Assembly (NCBI RefSeq): GCF_034387475.1
Contig: NZ_JAXCIL010000001.1
Coordinates: 124,001-188,000 of the forward strand
Source: Pseudomonas sp. Teo4
Lineage (GTDB): Bacteria > Pseudomonadota > Gammaproteobacteria > Pseudomonadales > Pseudomonadaceae
Direction: 5' to 3'
DNA: 64,000 bases
This document shows, one piece after another, positions 20,767-31,440 of this stretch. Both the position numbers and the translations under genes were made by a program. Position 1 is the first letter of the stretch, and each line of letters begins with the position of its first letter. The notes beneath the pieces are model-generated. The model searched no databases, had not been told where the DNA came from, and was given only the letters and a program-made list of their open reading frames with translations.

Positions 20767-21527
20767 ATGAGCATGACCTTTTCCGGCCAGGTAGCCCTGG
20801 TCACCGGTGGCGCGGCGGGCATCGGCCGGGCGACGGCGCTGGCCTTTGCCCGAGAGGGCCTCAAGGTGGTGGTGGCCGACCTGGACGAGGCAGGCGGCGA
20901 AGTGACGGCCATGCGAATTCGCGAAGCGGGTGGCGAAGCGCTGTTCGTGCCCTGTGACGTGACTCAGGAAGCGCAGGTGCGCCAACTGCACGAAAAGGCC
21001 ATCGAGGCCTACGGGCGGCTGGATTACGCCTACAACAATGCCGGCATCGAGATCGAGCAGGGGCGCTTGGCCGAGGGCAGCGAGGCGGAGTTCGACGCCA
21101 TCATGGGCGTCAACGTCAAGGGTGTGTGGCTGTGCATGAAGTACCAGCTGCCGTTGCTGTTGGCGCAAGGCGGTGGTGCGATCGTCAACACTGCGTCGGT
21201 GGCCGGCTTGGGGCGGCGCCGAAGATGAGCATCTACAGCGCGTCCAAGCATGCGGTGATTGGCCTGACCAAGTCGGCCGCCATCGAGTATGCGAAGAAGG
21301 GCATTCGGGTGAATGCCGTGTGCCCGGCGGTCATCGACACCGACATGTTCCGCCGCGCCTACGAGGCCGACCCGCGCAAGGCCGAGTTCGCCGCGGCGAT
21401 GCACCCGGTGGGGCGCATCGGCAGGGTCGAGGAAATCGCCAGCGCGGTGCTTTACCTGTGCAGCGATGGGGCGGCATTCACCACCGGGCATTCATTGCTG
21501 GTGGATGGTGGTGCGTTGGCCATATGA
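20767..21527 (+). CDS. SDR family oxidoreductase (one frameshift)
   Basis: A classical short-chain dehydrogenase, ~253 residues after repair. VTGGAAGIGRATA gives the TGxxxGIG cofactor loop, NNAG is at about residue 91, and YSASK is the active site. A missing G near 21209 separates the N-terminal frame (ending ...TASVAGLG) from the C-terminal frame (resuming APKMSIYSASKHAVIGLTKSA). Closest in style to glucose 1-dehydrogenase-type SDRs of pseudomonads; substrate unknown. The nearby NADP-reductase on the other strand may share the promoter region. Confidence 0.88.
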
Positions 21528-21545
21528 ATCGACTGATCAACGGCA

Positions 21546-22329
21546 TCAGAGGGTGCCGTTGGTGAAAATCTCCCGCCGCTCCAGACGCCCAATATTTTCG
21601 TGCTTGGCCACGGCGTACACCCGCTCGACGGCGCTACGGTCAACAGTTGGGAAGTACTGCGCCAGCGCCTGGGCAACCAGGGCGTCATAGTCTGCTTCGG
21701 TAATGTAGCGGTAGATTTCCCGGTAGTAGAAAAAGCCGAACTGAAAGCCCAGAGTCTCGGCAAGGTGAGCCGTTGGTACGAAGAAGCTGTTCTCCAGGTC
21801 GATGGCCTGGGCTTCACCTTGTGTGGGGAGCATGACGTTGGCCGCCCACAGGTCCATGTGGGTGATGCCTTGAGCGTGCAGGGCGTGAAGCAGTTCGAAG
21901 GTCGCCAGAATGACATTGCCGACAGTCTCAGGTGCCTCCCGCACTTTACTGAGGCCATCCACATGCCCGGTCAGCAAGCGGGTGATCAGGAAGAAATCCT
22001 GGATGAGCCCAAGCTTCGAGCGGCTGTAGCCGTAGCCGATCAGCTCGGGCACGCGTGCCCGCGTCGTGCCGCTTCGCGGGTGTTGATCAACTCTTCCACT
22101 GCCCAGTCATACATGCCGTTGCGTTTGGGGTTGCCGCGTTGAACGCGCCACTTCTTCTTCAGCGAGTCGAGCTGTTCGCGCTTGGTGAATAGCGCGCTGA
22201 CGTTGCAGTCCAGCGGTGCGCTGACTCGCTTGGCAGAGGGGGCTGCTCGATTAGTTGGGCGAACGCTTGGTGCGTATGCGGCGGGAGTGGCCTTTGGAAG
22301 CGCAGCGTGGTGCGGCAATGCTTGAACAC
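21546..22329 (-). CDS. LPS kinase/InaA-type protein kinase-like protein (two frameshifts)
   Basis: The C-terminal part has a kinase-like active site: GITHMDLWAANVML matches the catalytic HxDxxxxN loop, and AIDLE the DFG-like metal Asp. This is the pattern of the WaaP/InaA/RIO-like kinases of Gram-negatives. The frame is broken near 22050 and near 22231 by single missing bases; joined, it runs from a tentative GTG through LIEQPPLPKRVSAPLDCNVSALF to the stop. The start is uncertain, since no clear ribosome site is seen. It could phosphorylate an LPS sugar or act as an antibiotic-kinase-like enzyme. Confidence 0.65.
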
Positions 22330-22458
22330 ATGGGGAAATTCACTCTGCCAACTGTAGGTATTGCCAACCACACTGCGTCCTTGCGATATCAAAGAGCCAC
22401 TAATCAATGGATCCAATATACATTTTTTTCACATTTTTCATACAAATCATTCACTTTT

Positions 22459-23628
22459 TCACGCACGTGTTGTTGAGCCAAGGTTGGTTGATTGCTGATT
22501 TGGCCTGTAGCGCAGCAGTGCGCCGGCTGTCATTAAGCAACCTCCCAGCAATGCCAGCCCGAACACCACCAGTGCCAGCCGTGGCCGAGCCGGTCGCTCA
22601 GCAACCCGGTGAAGATCACCGGCAGGCTGAAGCCGAAGTAGGCCAGCAGAAAGAACCCGGCGCTGGCGCGGGTCTTTTCTGTGCCGGCCAGGTGGTTCAC
22701 TGCAGCTAATCCACCCAGATAGATGAACCCGTAACACGCACTGCTGGCGGCGACTGCACCCAACAGCACTGCCGCCAACTGCCCATGGTCGGCTCCCCAG
22801 GCCAGCAAGGCGTAGCTGCACGGTAAAATCGCCAGTCCCAGCAGAGTCGCTTTGCTGCTGGCCATGCGGCGTGCCATGGGCTGGAACGCCAACCCGCAAG
22901 TGATCACGCAAAACGTCGATAACCCCGACCATTCACTCAGGCCATGCTGGCGCAAAATGCCTGGCAACAGCGCAATCACCAGGCCCGAGCAGGCCCAGGC
23001 CAGCAGAATTGCAAAGCCATAGGCAACGCTGCCTCGGGGGTAGAAGGGCAGGCGCAGCATGGCGCCGCGTTGCGCCTGGCGTGGGTCGGGCAGGCGCCAC
23101 ACCAGCAGCACGGCCAAGGCAGCAAGTAGCAGTTGCAAGTGGAAACTGCCGGGTGTGAGGCTGGCTTCGTGCAACAGGAACAGGCTGGTCAGCGCCGCCC
23201 CCCAGGCCAAAGCCCAGGGAGGTGCTGGCGGTGACCCAGGTGGCGGCGCGGGCGCTGTTGTCGGCGCCCATCAGTTCGCCCATGTAGGCGGTTGCCGTGG
23301 CGGTGGCCAGGCCGGTGCCAAGGCCCAGGCACAGGCGCGCCAAGGCGAGGGTTTGCAGGCCGGGGGCCAGCAGCATGAGCAAGGTCGCGATCATCGACAG
23401 CAGCAGCGCGGCAATGATCAGTGGTCGTCGCCCGATGCGGTCGGCGAGGCCGCCCAGGGCCAGCAGCACGGGAATGACGCCCAGCACGTAGGCGGAGAAC
23501 GCCACGGCGGTGGCGGCGGCGCCCTGGCCGGAGAGGTCGGCGTAGGCGATGTAGAGCGGGGCTGGCAGGTTCACCGCAAGGGTGATCAGGCACAGGGCGA
23601 AGGCCAGCAGGGCGGGGCGCGGGGGCAT
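22459..23628 (-). CDS. MFS transporter (two frameshifts)
   Basis: About 390 residues, 12 predicted membrane helices. LGGLADRIGRRPL is the MFS loop 2-3 signature (GxLaDRxGrR). An extra G in a run of six near 23205 and a missing base near 22600 put the protein into three pieces. The C-terminus resumes ALVVFGLALLGGC. The gene is divergent from a MocR-type regulator, which suggests that the regulator controls it; the substrate is unknown. Efflux of a small amine or amino acid would fit, but is inferred. Confidence 0.83.
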
Positions 23629-23663
23629 GGTGTTCTAGGTCCTGAATATAGGGTGTTTATGCT

Positions 23664-23748
23664 GGCCTCATCGCCGGCAAGCCGGCTCCCACATGGACCG
23701 CGGCGATCTTGAGATCACTGTGGGAGCCGGCTTGCCGGCGATGAGGCC
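23664..23748. repeat. REP pair (GCCGGCAAGCCGGC type), inverted
   Basis: Two REP units in opposite orientation (core GCCGGCAAGCCGGCTCCCAC) about 30 bases apart, flanked by matching CCTCATC/GATGAGG. It lies, unusually, in a divergent promoter spacer. Confidence 0.9.
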
Positions 23749-23846
23749 GGTACTGTCAACAATGCTGCTCACCCCAAACACCCACAAGACACACCCACCG
23801 CCCTTTTATGCTTAACTGTTCGCCAAAAAACAGCGAACACTTGCCC

Positions 23847-25242
23847 ATGCACATCCCCCTGGACCGCGACAGCGCCACCCCTCTGGTGCAGCAACTCACC
23901 CAGCACCTGCAAACCTGGATTACCCAGCAGCGCCTGCGCCCAGGCGCGCGCCTGCCATCGATCCGCACCCTGGCCCGCGACCAGTCCGTCAGCGCGTCCT
24001 GCGTGATCGAGGCATACGACCGCTTGGTCGCAAGCGGCTGGCTGGAGGCACGGCACGGTACCGGCTTCTTCGTCGCCGAGCGCAAGCCGGGCCTGGCTCT
24101 GGACGATGAGCCGACTTGGGGGAGGCGGGCGATGGCAGCTGGCGTCAGTTTCGCGAAGGCCACGAAGAAATGCTGAAACTGGGATGCGGCTGGTTGCCCA
24201 TCGCCTGGCGTGCGCACGAGGAGCTGGCCCAGGCCATCCGCCAGGTCAGCCGTGGCAACCCGCAGGACCTGTTCGACTATTGCCCGCCTCTGGGGCTGGC
24301 CAGTCTGCGCCAGCAACTTCACAAGCGTCTGGCGCGCCTGGACATTGCCGCCGGGCCCGAGCGCATCCTCACCACCCAAGGCGCCAGCCATGCCCTCGAC
24401 CTGCTGGTGCGCACCCTGCTGCGCCCCGGCGATACGGTGCTGGTGGAGAACCCTGGCTACTACAACCTCTACAACCTGCTGCGCCAGCACCAGGTGCGCA
24501 TGTTGCCGGTGCCGCGTACCGTTGAAGGCCCGTGCCTGGCCACCCTCGAGCAGATGCTGGCCGAACACCGTCCGCGTTGTCTGTTCGTCAACAGCCTGTA
24601 CCACAACCCCACCGGCAGCAGCCTCACCCCCAAGGTCGCCTACCGTTTGCTGGAGCTGGCCCGCGAGCATGACCTGCGTATCGTCGAAGACGATATCTAC
24701 GCCGATTTTCAGGAGGGGCCGGCCACGCGCCTGGCGACCCTCGACAGCGAACAGCGGGTCATCTACCTGGCCAGTTTCTCCAAGACCCTGAGCAGTTCGT
24801 TGCGGGTGGGCTACCTGGTGGCCGATGCGCCGCTGTTGGCGCGCCTGGCCGAGCTGAAGATGGTGACTGGCATCGGAAACTCGCGCTTTGCCGAGCAGGT
24901 GGTCGGGCAGATGCTTGCCAATGGCAGCTATCGCAAGAGCACCCAGCGCTTGCGGCTGCGCCTGGGGCAGCATATGGCCAGGCTGCTGGGGCAATTGGAG
25001 CAGTTCGGTTGGGAGGTGATGTGCGAACCCTATGGCGGCATGTTCGTCTGGGCGCGGGTGCCGGGTTTGGCCTATACCCGACTGGAGCAGCTGGCGCTGG
25101 AACACGCGGTGCTGCTCACCCCGGGCAGCGCGTTCGACTACCAGGGGCTCCCAGCGAATGGCTGCGGATCAATGTCGCATACGGGCAGGACTCCCGTGCC
25201 CAGGCCTTCTTCCAGCACGCAGGGCGACCTTCAGCACGCTGA
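23847..25242 (+). CDS. MocR/PdxR-type transcriptional regulator with aminotransferase domain (two frameshifts)
   Basis: The N-terminal GntR-type winged helix (LPSIRTLARDQSVSASCVIEAYDRL) is joined to a fold-type I PLP domain. That domain has NPTGS, the pyridine-binding Asp in IVEDDIYADF, and the Schiff-base Lys in SFSKTLSSSLRVGYL. Such proteins use PLP or its amino-acid adducts as effector. Bases are missing near 24118 and near 25148; the second restores the C-terminus GAPSEWLRINVAYGQDSRAQAFFQHAGRPSAR. I chose the second in-frame ATG because the upstream one overlaps a TATGCT box that may be the promoter. Likely regulates the divergent MFS gene. Confidence 0.87.
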
Positions 25243-25358
25243 AAACGACACATACATAGCTATTTGACACTATTCTGGCGCCAAGCCCTTGTGAGCAGGC
25301 CGGCGGCATTGCCACTCTTGGCTTTCGGGAAAACCTGACAAGGTGAGGGGGATCGGCA

Positions 25359-27299
25359 ATGGGCGCGACCAGGCACGGTGTTCTGGCCAATCTGGGCATG
25401 GCCCGCAAAATGGGCCTTGGTTTTGCCCTGGTGCTGTTGCTGACAGTGGCAGTGGCGGCCATCGGTATCGTGGCCTTGCACAGTGTCGGCCAGCGCTTCG
25501 ACGGCCTGCGCAGTCTGGCCCAGTTCAACACCGACCTGCTGCGCCTGCGCCAGCATGAGCAAGCGTTCGCGCTGCGTTCGGATATCAAGGAGGCCGAAGC
25601 CTTGCGCGCCGGCCTGAAGAACCTTACAGAACGCGCCCGCAGCCTGCCGGCACTGGCTGCCGCGCAGGACGAACTGAGTGCCTATGGCCAGGCTTTCGAG
25701 GCCTTCGTCGAAGTGGTGCAGGCCAAAGAGCTGGCGTTGGACATGGCCAGTTGGTCAGTGTCCAGCGTGGCCAACAACCTCGATGTGCTGCAGTCGGGGC
25801 TGGCCGATGACGGCACCTACACCCTGAAGCAGTCCCAGGGCCAGCAGGGCGGCGAGTTCCTTGAACAGGCGGCGCAGGTGTCGCAGGTGTCGCGCTTGAT
25901 GTTGCAGGCCATGGATGAAGCCCGGGTGCGTCTGGATAAAAGCCGCAAAGGCGAGGAGGAGGTCGACCAGGGGCGTATCGCTCAGACGGTCGAGGCTGCC
26001 AGCACTGTCGAGCAACTGCGCGGCTCGGTCAGCGATGCCGGCTACCAGAGCGTGCTGGGTGAAGTGGCCGGGCATATTGGCAGTTTCTCCGAGAAGCTTA
26101 ACGAATACACCGACCTGCTGACCAAGGAGCAAGGGATCAAGGCCCAGTTGCAGGCGCGTGCGGCACAGGTCACCGGCCTGGTCGACCAGGCCTATGTGGG
26201 CCAGGAGCAAGCCATGCAGGGCGAACTCTCACGCAATTCCCTGGCCATCGCCTTGGCTACGGGCTTGGCCTTGCTGGTGGGGATACTTGCGGCCTGGCTG
26301 ATCACCCGCGCCGTGGTCGGCCCGCTCAAGCGCGTGATAGGCCGTGCCCAGCGTATCGCTGCAGGTGAACTGAGCCTGGAGGAGGAAGCAGGCCGACGCG
26401 ACGAAGTGGGGCAACTGATGCAGGCCATGCAGCAGATGGCTGCTGGCTTGTCGGGAGTGGTCAGCGGCCTGCAGCAGGGGATCGAGCAACTGGCGGGCAG
26501 TGCCCAGGCGCTGTCGGCGGTTACCGAGCAGACCAACCGTGAAGTGGGCAGCCAAAAGGAGGAGACTGAGCAGGTGGCCACTGCCATGCAGCAGATGACC
26601 GCCACCGTGCACGATGTGGCGCGCAACGCTGAAGAAGCGGCCCAGGCGGCGCAGTCGGCTGACGACAAGGTCGGCTCCGGGCAGCAGGTGGTGCGCCAGA
26701 GCATGCAGCGTATCGAACAATTGGCGGCGGCGGCGGAAACTGCCAGTGCCGGTATCGACAGCCTCAGCGCCGAAATCCACACCATCGGCGATGTGCTGGA
26801 GGTGATCAAGAGCGTGGCCGAGCAGACCAACCTGCTGGCGCTCAACGCCGCCATCGAGGCTGCGCGGGCAGGGGAGCAGGGGCGTGGTTTTGCTGTGGTA
26901 GCCGACGAAGTCCGTGCGCTGGCTCGGCGCACCCGGCAATCCACTGAAGAAATCGAGCGCCTGGTGGCCAGCTTGCGCGGCAATGCCCAGCAATCGGTGG
27001 CGCAGATTCGTGGCAGTACCGAACTGGTGCGTCTGGCGGTGGCCGACGCGCTGCAGACCGAAAGCGCTTTGGGCAGCATTGCCGTGGCGGTGTCACTGAT
27101 CCAGCAGATGAACCAGCAGATTGCCGCAGCGGCCGAGCAGCAGAGTTCGGTGGCTGAGGAAATCAGCCGTAGCGTCACGCAGATTCGTGGAAGTGCCGAT
27201 CAGGCGGCGCTGGCGATGCAGGACAATGCCCGCTCCAGCATCGAGTTGGCGCAGTTGGGCAATGACCTGAAGGGGATGGTGGGGCATTTCAGGTTGTAG
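25359..27299 (+). CDS. Methyl-accepting chemotaxis protein with HBM-type ligand-binding domain
   Basis: 646 residues, intact. TM1 is at ~18-40. A ~245-residue all-helical periplasmic domain follows, with the size and texture of the helical bimodular (HBM) domain known from P. putida McpS. TM2 is at ~290-312, then HAMP, then the signalling domain with its hairpin tip ([13 protein letters not shown]) and methylation helices. The protein has no C-terminal CheR pentapeptide. HBM receptors sense organic acids such as TCA intermediates; the ligand here is not known. GAGGGGATCGGC provides the ribosome site. Confidence 0.93.
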   Translation: MGATRHGVLANLGMARKMGLGFALVLLLTVAVAAIGIVALHSVGQRFDGLRSLAQFNTDLLRLRQHEQAFALRSDIKEAEALRAGLKNLTERARSLPALAAAQDELSAYGQAFEAFVEVVQAKELALDMASWSVSSVANNLDVLQSGLADDGTYTLKQSQGQQGGEFLEQAAQVSQVSRLMLQAMDEARVRLDKSRKGEEEVDQGRIAQTVEAASTVEQLRGSVSDAGYQSVLGEVAGHIGSFSEKLNEYTDLLTKEQGIKAQLQARAAQVTGLVDQAYVGQEQAMQGELSRNSLAIALATGLALLVGILAAWLITRAVVGPLKRVIGRAQRIAAGELSLEEEAGRRDEVGQLMQAMQQMAAGLSGVVSGLQQGIEQLAGSAQALSAVTEQTNREVGSQKEETEQVATAMQQMTATVHDVARNAEEAAQAAQSADDKVGSGQQVVRQSMQRIEQLAAAAETASAGIDSLSAEIHTIGDVLEVIKSVAEQTNLLALNAAIEAARAGEQGRGFAVVADEVRALARRTRQSTEEIERLVASLRGNAQQSVAQIRGSTELVRLAVADALQTESALGSIAVAVSLIQQMNQQIAAAAEQQSSVAEEISRSVTQIRGSADQAALAMQDNARSSIELAQLGNDLKGMVGHFRL

Positions 27300-27330
27300 G
27301 TGTTTGACGGGGATTTTCGGTGGGTTTGAG

Positions 27331-27551
27331 ATCGAGCGCCGCCCGCGCGGCGCATCGCGAGCAAGGCTCGCTCCTACGTTTGTTTCGGGCCAGTTATTCC
27401 TGCGGGAAGTGCGCGCGACCGCTTTAGCGCACGGCTCGATGTCGCGTCGTGCAAACAAGGCGGTCGCGCGCGCCTGTAACAGGCGTTATTGGCCGAAAAC
27501 AAACGTAGGAGCGAGCCTTGCTCGCGATGCGCCGCGCGGGCGGCGCTCGAT
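27331..27551. repeat. 221-bp composite palindromic element, copy 1
   Basis: Almost fully inverted-repeat. The outer arms run ATCGAGCGCCGCCC... and ...GGGCGGCGCTCGAT. Inside these are REP-like units (CGCGAGCAAGGCTCGCTCCTAC), then AAACA/TGTTT and GGCC, then GCGCGCGACCGC/GCGGTCGCGCGC around a ~30-base core. It lies between the convergent 3' ends of the chemoreceptor and benE. Confidence 0.93.
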
Positions 27552-27569
27552 CTCAATCACGACAAATCC

Positions 27570-28766
27570 CTACCGCCGTACATCACGCGGATTCAGAATC
27601 ATCAACGTAATCACCCCGGCCACAATCCCCCAGAACGCTGAACCGATCGAGAACAAGGTCAACCCCGACGCCGTCACCATGAAGGTGATCAGCGCCGCCT
27701 CACGCTCACGTGGCTCGCTCATGGCCACGCTCAACCCGTTCATGATCGAGCCGAACAGTGCCAGGGCCGCAATGGACAGCACCAGCTCCTTGGGCAGCGC
27801 CGCGAACAATGCCGCCAGTGTCGCGCCGAACACCCCGGCAATGCCGTAGAAAATCCCGCACCACACCGCCGCTGTATAGCGCTTGGCCGGGTCTTCATGG
27901 GCATGTGGCCCGGTGCAGATCGCCGCGCTGATCGCCGCCAGGTTAACTCCGTGGGAGCCAAACGGCGCCAGCAGCAGTGAGGCAAAGCCGGTGGCCGAAA
28001 TCAGCGGCGAAGCCGGCACCTGGTAGCCATCGGCGCGCAACACCGCCACGCCGGGCATGTTCTGCGAGGTCATGGCCACCACGAACAGTGGGATGCCGAT
28101 GCTGATGGTCGCCGCCAGCGAGAAGCTCGGCGTGGTCCACACCGGAGTGGCGACTTCCAGCTTGAAGCTGCTGAAGTCCAGCAGGCCAAGGGCGCCAGAC
28201 AGTGCCGTACCCACCAGCAGTGCCGCCAGCACGCAATATCGTGGCGACAGGCGCTTGACCAGCAGATAGCTGAAGAACATCCCCAGCACCAACAGGGTGC
28301 GATGTTGGGCCGCGACGAAGATCTCGCTGCCGATCTTGAACAGAATGCCCGCCAGCAAAGCCGAGGCCAGGGACGCGGGAATGCGCTTGACCAGGCGTTC
28401 GAAGCTGCCGGTCAGGCCACAGATCAGCACCAGCACCGCGCAGGTGATATAGGCGCCAATCGCTTCGCCGTAGCTCACCCCGCCAAGGCTGGTGATCAGC
28501 AGTGCGGCGCCCGGGGTCGACCAGGCCACGGTGATGGGGGTGCGGTAACGCAGCGACAGGCCGATACTGCAGATCGCCATGCCGATCGACAGGGCCCAGA
28601 TCCACGACGAGATCTGCGCGCTGGTTAGCCCGGCTGCTTGGCCGGCCTGGAACATCAGCACCAGTGAACTGGTGTAGCCGGTGAGCATGGCGATGAAGCC
28701 GGCGACCACCGCCGAAGGGGAGCTGTCTGCCAAGGGCCGCAGGCGTGCGGATGTGGCGTGGGGCAT
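27570..28766 (-). CDS. benE: Benzoate/H+ symporter, BenE family
   Basis: 398 residues, intact, ~12 membrane helices. Characteristic BenE stretches are GYTSSLVLMFQAGQAAGLTSAQI near the N-terminus, TPGAALL, and the SQNMPGVAVLRADGY signature. BenE proteins import benzoate with protons. No ben catabolic genes lie next to it here, so it may be a secondary uptake system or carry another aromatic acid. It ends 19 bases from the palindromic element. Confidence 0.9.
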   Translation of the reverse strand: MPHATSARLRPLADSSPSAVVAGFIAMLTGYTSSLVLMFQAGQAAGLTSAQISSWIWALSIGMAICSIGLSLRYRTPITVAWSTPGAALLITSLGGVSYGEAIGAYITCAVLVLICGLTGSFERLVKRIPASLASALLAGILFKIGSEIFVAAQHRTLLVLGMFFSYLLVKRLSPRYCVLAALLVGTALSGALGLLDFSSFKLEVATPVWTTPSFSLAATISIGIPLFVVAMTSQNMPGVAVLRADGYQVPASPLISATGFASLLLAPFGSHGVNLAAISAAICTGPHAHEDPAKRYTAAVWCGIFYGIAGVFGATLAALFAALPKELVLSIAALALFGSIMNGLSVAMSEPREREAALITFMVTASGLTLFSIGSAFWGIVAGVITLMILNPRDVRR

Positions 28767-28909
28767 GGGTAAGTCCTTGTACTTGTGTAAGCAGTTTTTT
28801 CAGACTAACGCGAGCGCGGCGGATGTTTGCCATACAGCAGGCATTGCAATTAGCCGTACAGTCGCCAACTATTGGGCACAAATGCGTAACTGCACGGGAG
28901 GGAGGGGCG

Positions 28910-29512
28910 ATGTACAAGGTCTATGGGGATTACCAGTCGGGCAACTGCTACAAGGTCAAACTGATGTTGAGCCTGCTAGACCGGCCTTATGAATGGCACC
29001 CGGTGGACATTCTCAAAGGTGAAACCGAAACGCCCGAGTTCCTGGCGATGAACCCCAACGGCAAGGTGCCGGTGCTCAAGCTTGAGGATGGCACGTGCTT
29101 GTGGGAGTCCAACGCCATCCTCAACTTCCTGGCCGACGGCAGCGAGTACCTGCCCACCGAGCCGCGCCTGCGTACCCAGGTGTTGCAGTGGCAGTTCTTC
29201 GAGCAGTACAGCCATGAGCCGTACATTGCCGTGGCGCGGTTCATCCAGTTCTACCTGGGGCTGCCGGATGAGCGTGGACGAGTACCGCAAACTGCACAAG
29301 GGCGGGTACAAGGCGCTCAAGGTGATGGAGCGGCAGTTGCAGATGACGCCGTACCTGGTGGGTGAGCAGTATTCGATTGCCGATGTGGCGTTGTATGCCT
29401 ACACCCATGTGTGGCGCATCAGGGCGGGTTTGACCTGGCCGATTACCCAGCGGTGAAAGCGTGGCTGGCGCGGGTGGCGAGCCATCCGCGGCATGTGCCG
29501 ATGGTCGAGTAA
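28910..29512 (+). CDS. Glutathione S-transferase (two frameshifts)
   Basis: The N-terminal thioredoxin-fold domain MYKVYGDYQSGNCYKVKL is followed by the GSH gamma-glutamyl site NGKVPVL and ESNAIL (Glu-Ser). The helical C-terminal domain includes YSIADVALYAYTHV with the N-capping motif. The ATG sits six bases after GGAGGG. The frame changes near 29275 (net two bases missing or one extra) and near 29417 (one G missing, THVWAHQGGFDLADYP expected). Joined length ~200 residues, normal. Typical GST role: conjugating or reducing electrophiles; substrate unknown. Confidence 0.88.
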
Positions 29513-29522
29513 GGCCGGGCTG

Positions 29523-29645
29523 GCCTCTTCGCGGGTAAACCCGCTCCCACAGGTTTGGACTGCCCCCAAGGGTTGGATTTGTGTCCAACTTCTTGAGGCA
29601 GTCCAGGTTCAGGCATGTGGGAGCGGGTTTACCCGCGAAGCAGGC
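29523..29645. repeat. REP pair (CGGGTAAACCCG type) with a second nested inverted repeat
   Basis: The outer inverted units share TTCGCGGGTAAACCCGCTCC. Between them, GGACTGCC...CCAAG and CTTGAGGCAGTCC form an additional stem around TTGGA/TCCAA. It lies between convergent genes and could fold as one long stacked hairpin. Confidence 0.9.
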
Positions 29646-29663
29646 GACTGATCTGCATCAGGC

Positions 29664-30029
29664 TTACGCGAACCGCTTGTCCAGGTAGGCAATGATGTCC
29701 TTGGACTCGTACATCCAGGTCACCTTGCCTGCTTCCTCGATACGCAGGCACGGCACCTTCACCCGGCCGCCACCTTCCAGCAACGCCTCACGGTGCACCG
29801 GGTCGTTCTTCGCGTCACGCAGCGCTACCGGCACGTTCAGGCGGTGCAGGGTGCGGCGGGTCTTGACGCAGAACGGGCAGGCATGGAACTGATACAGCGC
29901 AAGGCCTTTGGCCTCCTGCTCGACACGCGTCTGGGCCGCGGCATCGCGCTTGCGCTTGGCCGGCCGGCTGATCCAGTCGCCGAACACGATAAGCTGGCCG
30001 AGGCCGACCCGCAGGGCTTTGACGATCAT
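29664..30029 (-). CDS. Glutaredoxin family protein
   Basis: 121 residues. An N-terminal hydrophobic/basic stretch (possible membrane anchor, ~residues 5-22) is followed by a glutaredoxin/GST-N domain. The redox motif CPFC lies in YQFHACPFCVKTRR, with a cis-Pro GGRVKVPCLRIEE and YESKDIIAYL. A TTG two codons earlier is in frame; the ATG with AGGAG upstream is preferred. It lies downstream of folE on the same strand, separated by a terminator. Confidence 0.88.
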   Translation of the reverse strand: MIVKALRVGLGQLIVFGDWISRPAKRKRDAAAQTRVEQEAKGLALYQFHACPFCVKTRRTLHRLNVPVALRDAKNDPVHREALLEGGGRVKVPCLRIEEAGKVTWMYESKDIIAYLDKRFA

Positions 30030-30043
30030 GGGCAACTCCTGAA

Positions 30044-30072
30044 ATGCAAAAGCCGACCCATGGGGTCGGCTC
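30044..30072 (-). terminator. Intrinsic terminator after folE
   Basis: On the minus strand AGCCGACCCC/TGGGTCGGCT forms a strong stem, followed by TTTTGCATTT. It is placed directly after the folE stop. Confidence 0.85.
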
Positions 30073-30087
30073 GAGGTTACGCGCCGA

Positions 30088-30633
30088 TCACTTGATCAGG
30101 CTGAGGAACTCGCTGCGGGTGGCGGCGTTTTCGCGGAATTCGCCCAGCATCACCGAGGTGAGCATGGTCGAGTTCTGCTTTTCGACACCGCGCATCATCA
30201 TGCACATGTGCTTGGCTTCGATGACCACCGCCACACCAGCGGCGCCAGTCACCTGCTGCACGGCCTCGGCGATCTGGCGGCTGAGGTTTTCCTGAATCTG
30301 CAGGCGGCGGGCGAACATGTCGACGATACGGGCAACCTTCGACAGGCCCAGGACCTTGCCCTTGGGCAGGTAGGCTACATGGGCCTTGCCGATGAACGGC
30401 AGCATGTGGTGTTCGCACATCGAGTACAGCTCGATGTCGCGTACCAGCACCATCTCGCTGTTGTCGGAGCTGAACAGCGCGCCGTTGGTGACTTCTTCCA
30501 GCGTCTGCTCGTAACCGCGGCAAAGGTACTTCATCGCCTTTGCAGCCCGCTTGGGCGTGTCGAGCAGGCCCTCACGGGAGACGTCCTCGCCGAGTTGGCT
30601 GAGGATCTCGGTGTAGTTCTGTTCCAGGGACAT
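30088..30633 (-). CDS. folE: GTP cyclohydrolase I FolE
   Basis: 181 residues, intact. First enzyme of tetrahydrofolate synthesis: GTP to 7,8-dihydroneopterin triphosphate. Zinc-site residues are visible: Cys73 and His76 in [10 protein letters not shown] and Cys144 in [20 protein letters not shown] is the substrate-site strand. An upstream in-frame extension exists but overlaps the next gene; the ATG chosen gives the normal N-terminus. Pseudomonads often carry more than one folE paralogue. Confidence 0.96.
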   Translation of the reverse strand: MSLEQNYTEILSQLGEDVSREGLLDTPKRAAKAMKYLCRGYEQTLEEVTNGALFSSDNSEMVLVRDIELYSMCEHHMLPFIGKAHVAYLPKGKVLGLSKVARIVDMFARRLQIQENLSRQIAEAVQQVTGAAGVAVVIEAKHMCMMMRGVEKQNSTMLTSVMLGEFRENAATRSEFLSLIK

Positions 30634-30704
30634 GGATCTACCTGTGGGTAAAAAATCGCAAAAACGAAGGGTACGGCGGCAAACGCGGCGCTGCAAGCAC
30701 GGCG

Positions 30705-31265
30705 TTACTCGTCGCGGCCTTCCATCATGGTTCGTTTGAGCATCACGTACACCGCTCCAGTGCCGCCGTGGCGGGCCTGGCAGGAGGTGAAACCGAGCAC
30801 TTGCGGGTGCTGGCGCAACCAGGTGTTGACGTGGCTCTTGATCATCGGGCGCTTGCCATCGAGGCGCGCGGCCTTGCCGTGGGTGACGCGCACGCAGCGC
30901 ACCTCCAGCTTGGTGGCTTCGGCGATGAAGGCCCACAAGGTTTCGCGGGCCTTCTCCACGCTCATGCCGTGCAGGTCGAGGCTACCCTCGAAGGCGATCT
31001 GGCCAAGCTTGAGCTTGCGGATCTGGCTTTCCTGAACGCCGTCACGGCGCCACATCAACTCGTCCTCGGCACCAACGTCGATCACGAACTGGTCGGACAA
31101 ACCGTCGATGACCAGCGCCTGATCGCTGCGCACGGTCGCCGCCTGGCGCAGGCCGGCCAGCTGCTTGCGGTCGGCCTTGGGCTTGCCGACGTCGGCGCGG
31201 TCGTGCTTGATCGGCTTGACGCCGCGGATCTCGGCGTGGAACAGGGAAAAGTCGTCGTCTTGCAT
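30705..31265 (-). CDS. Smr domain protein (YdaL/SmrA-like)
   Basis: 186 residues. A charged N-terminal half is followed by an Smr domain: the [20 protein letters not shown] signature (LDLHG) and [11 protein letters not shown] (the H-G-K/R-G-like loop), ending [11 protein letters not shown]. Smr domains are small DNA or RNA nucleases related to the MutS2 C-terminus. It lies 71 bases upstream of folE on the same strand, so co-transcription is possible. Confidence 0.9.
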   Translation of the reverse strand: MQDDDFSLFHAEIRGVKPIKHDRADVGKPKADRKQLAGLRQAATVRSDQALVIDGLSDQFVIDVGAEDELMWRRDGVQESQIRKLKLGQIAFEGSLDLHGMSVEKARETLWAFIAEATKLEVRCVRVTHGKAARLDGKRPMIKSHVNTWLRQHPQVLGFTSCQARHGGTGAVYVMLKRTMMEGRDE

Positions 31266-31331
31266 GATGCCTCCACGTGGGCGGCGTAGTTTACGCGACT
31301 GCGGGCTGGTGTGCAGCCTTGTGTCGCCAGC

Positions 31332-31432
31332 ACCGGCCCCATCGCCGGCAAGCCGGCTCCCACAGGTACTGCGGTGATCTCAAGATCTGCGCGGTCCATG
31401 TGGGAGCCGGCTTGCCGGCGATGAGGCCGGTG
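31332..31432. repeat. REP pair (GCCGGCAAGCCGGC type)
   Basis: Inverted units flanked by CCCATCG and CGATGAGG, with ~35 bases between, containing GCGGTGATCTCAAGATC. Between two genes on the same strand. Confidence 0.9.
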
Positions 31433-31440
31433 CAGATCAC

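Noticed and set aside
22459..23628. Three separate small membrane proteins
   Set aside because: The pieces join into one MFS transporter once a G-run error near 23205 and a missing base near 22600 are allowed for.
30088..30936. 282-residue extended FolE
   Set aside because: The N-terminal extension is antisense/overlap reading of the Smr gene; FolE has its normal start at 30633.
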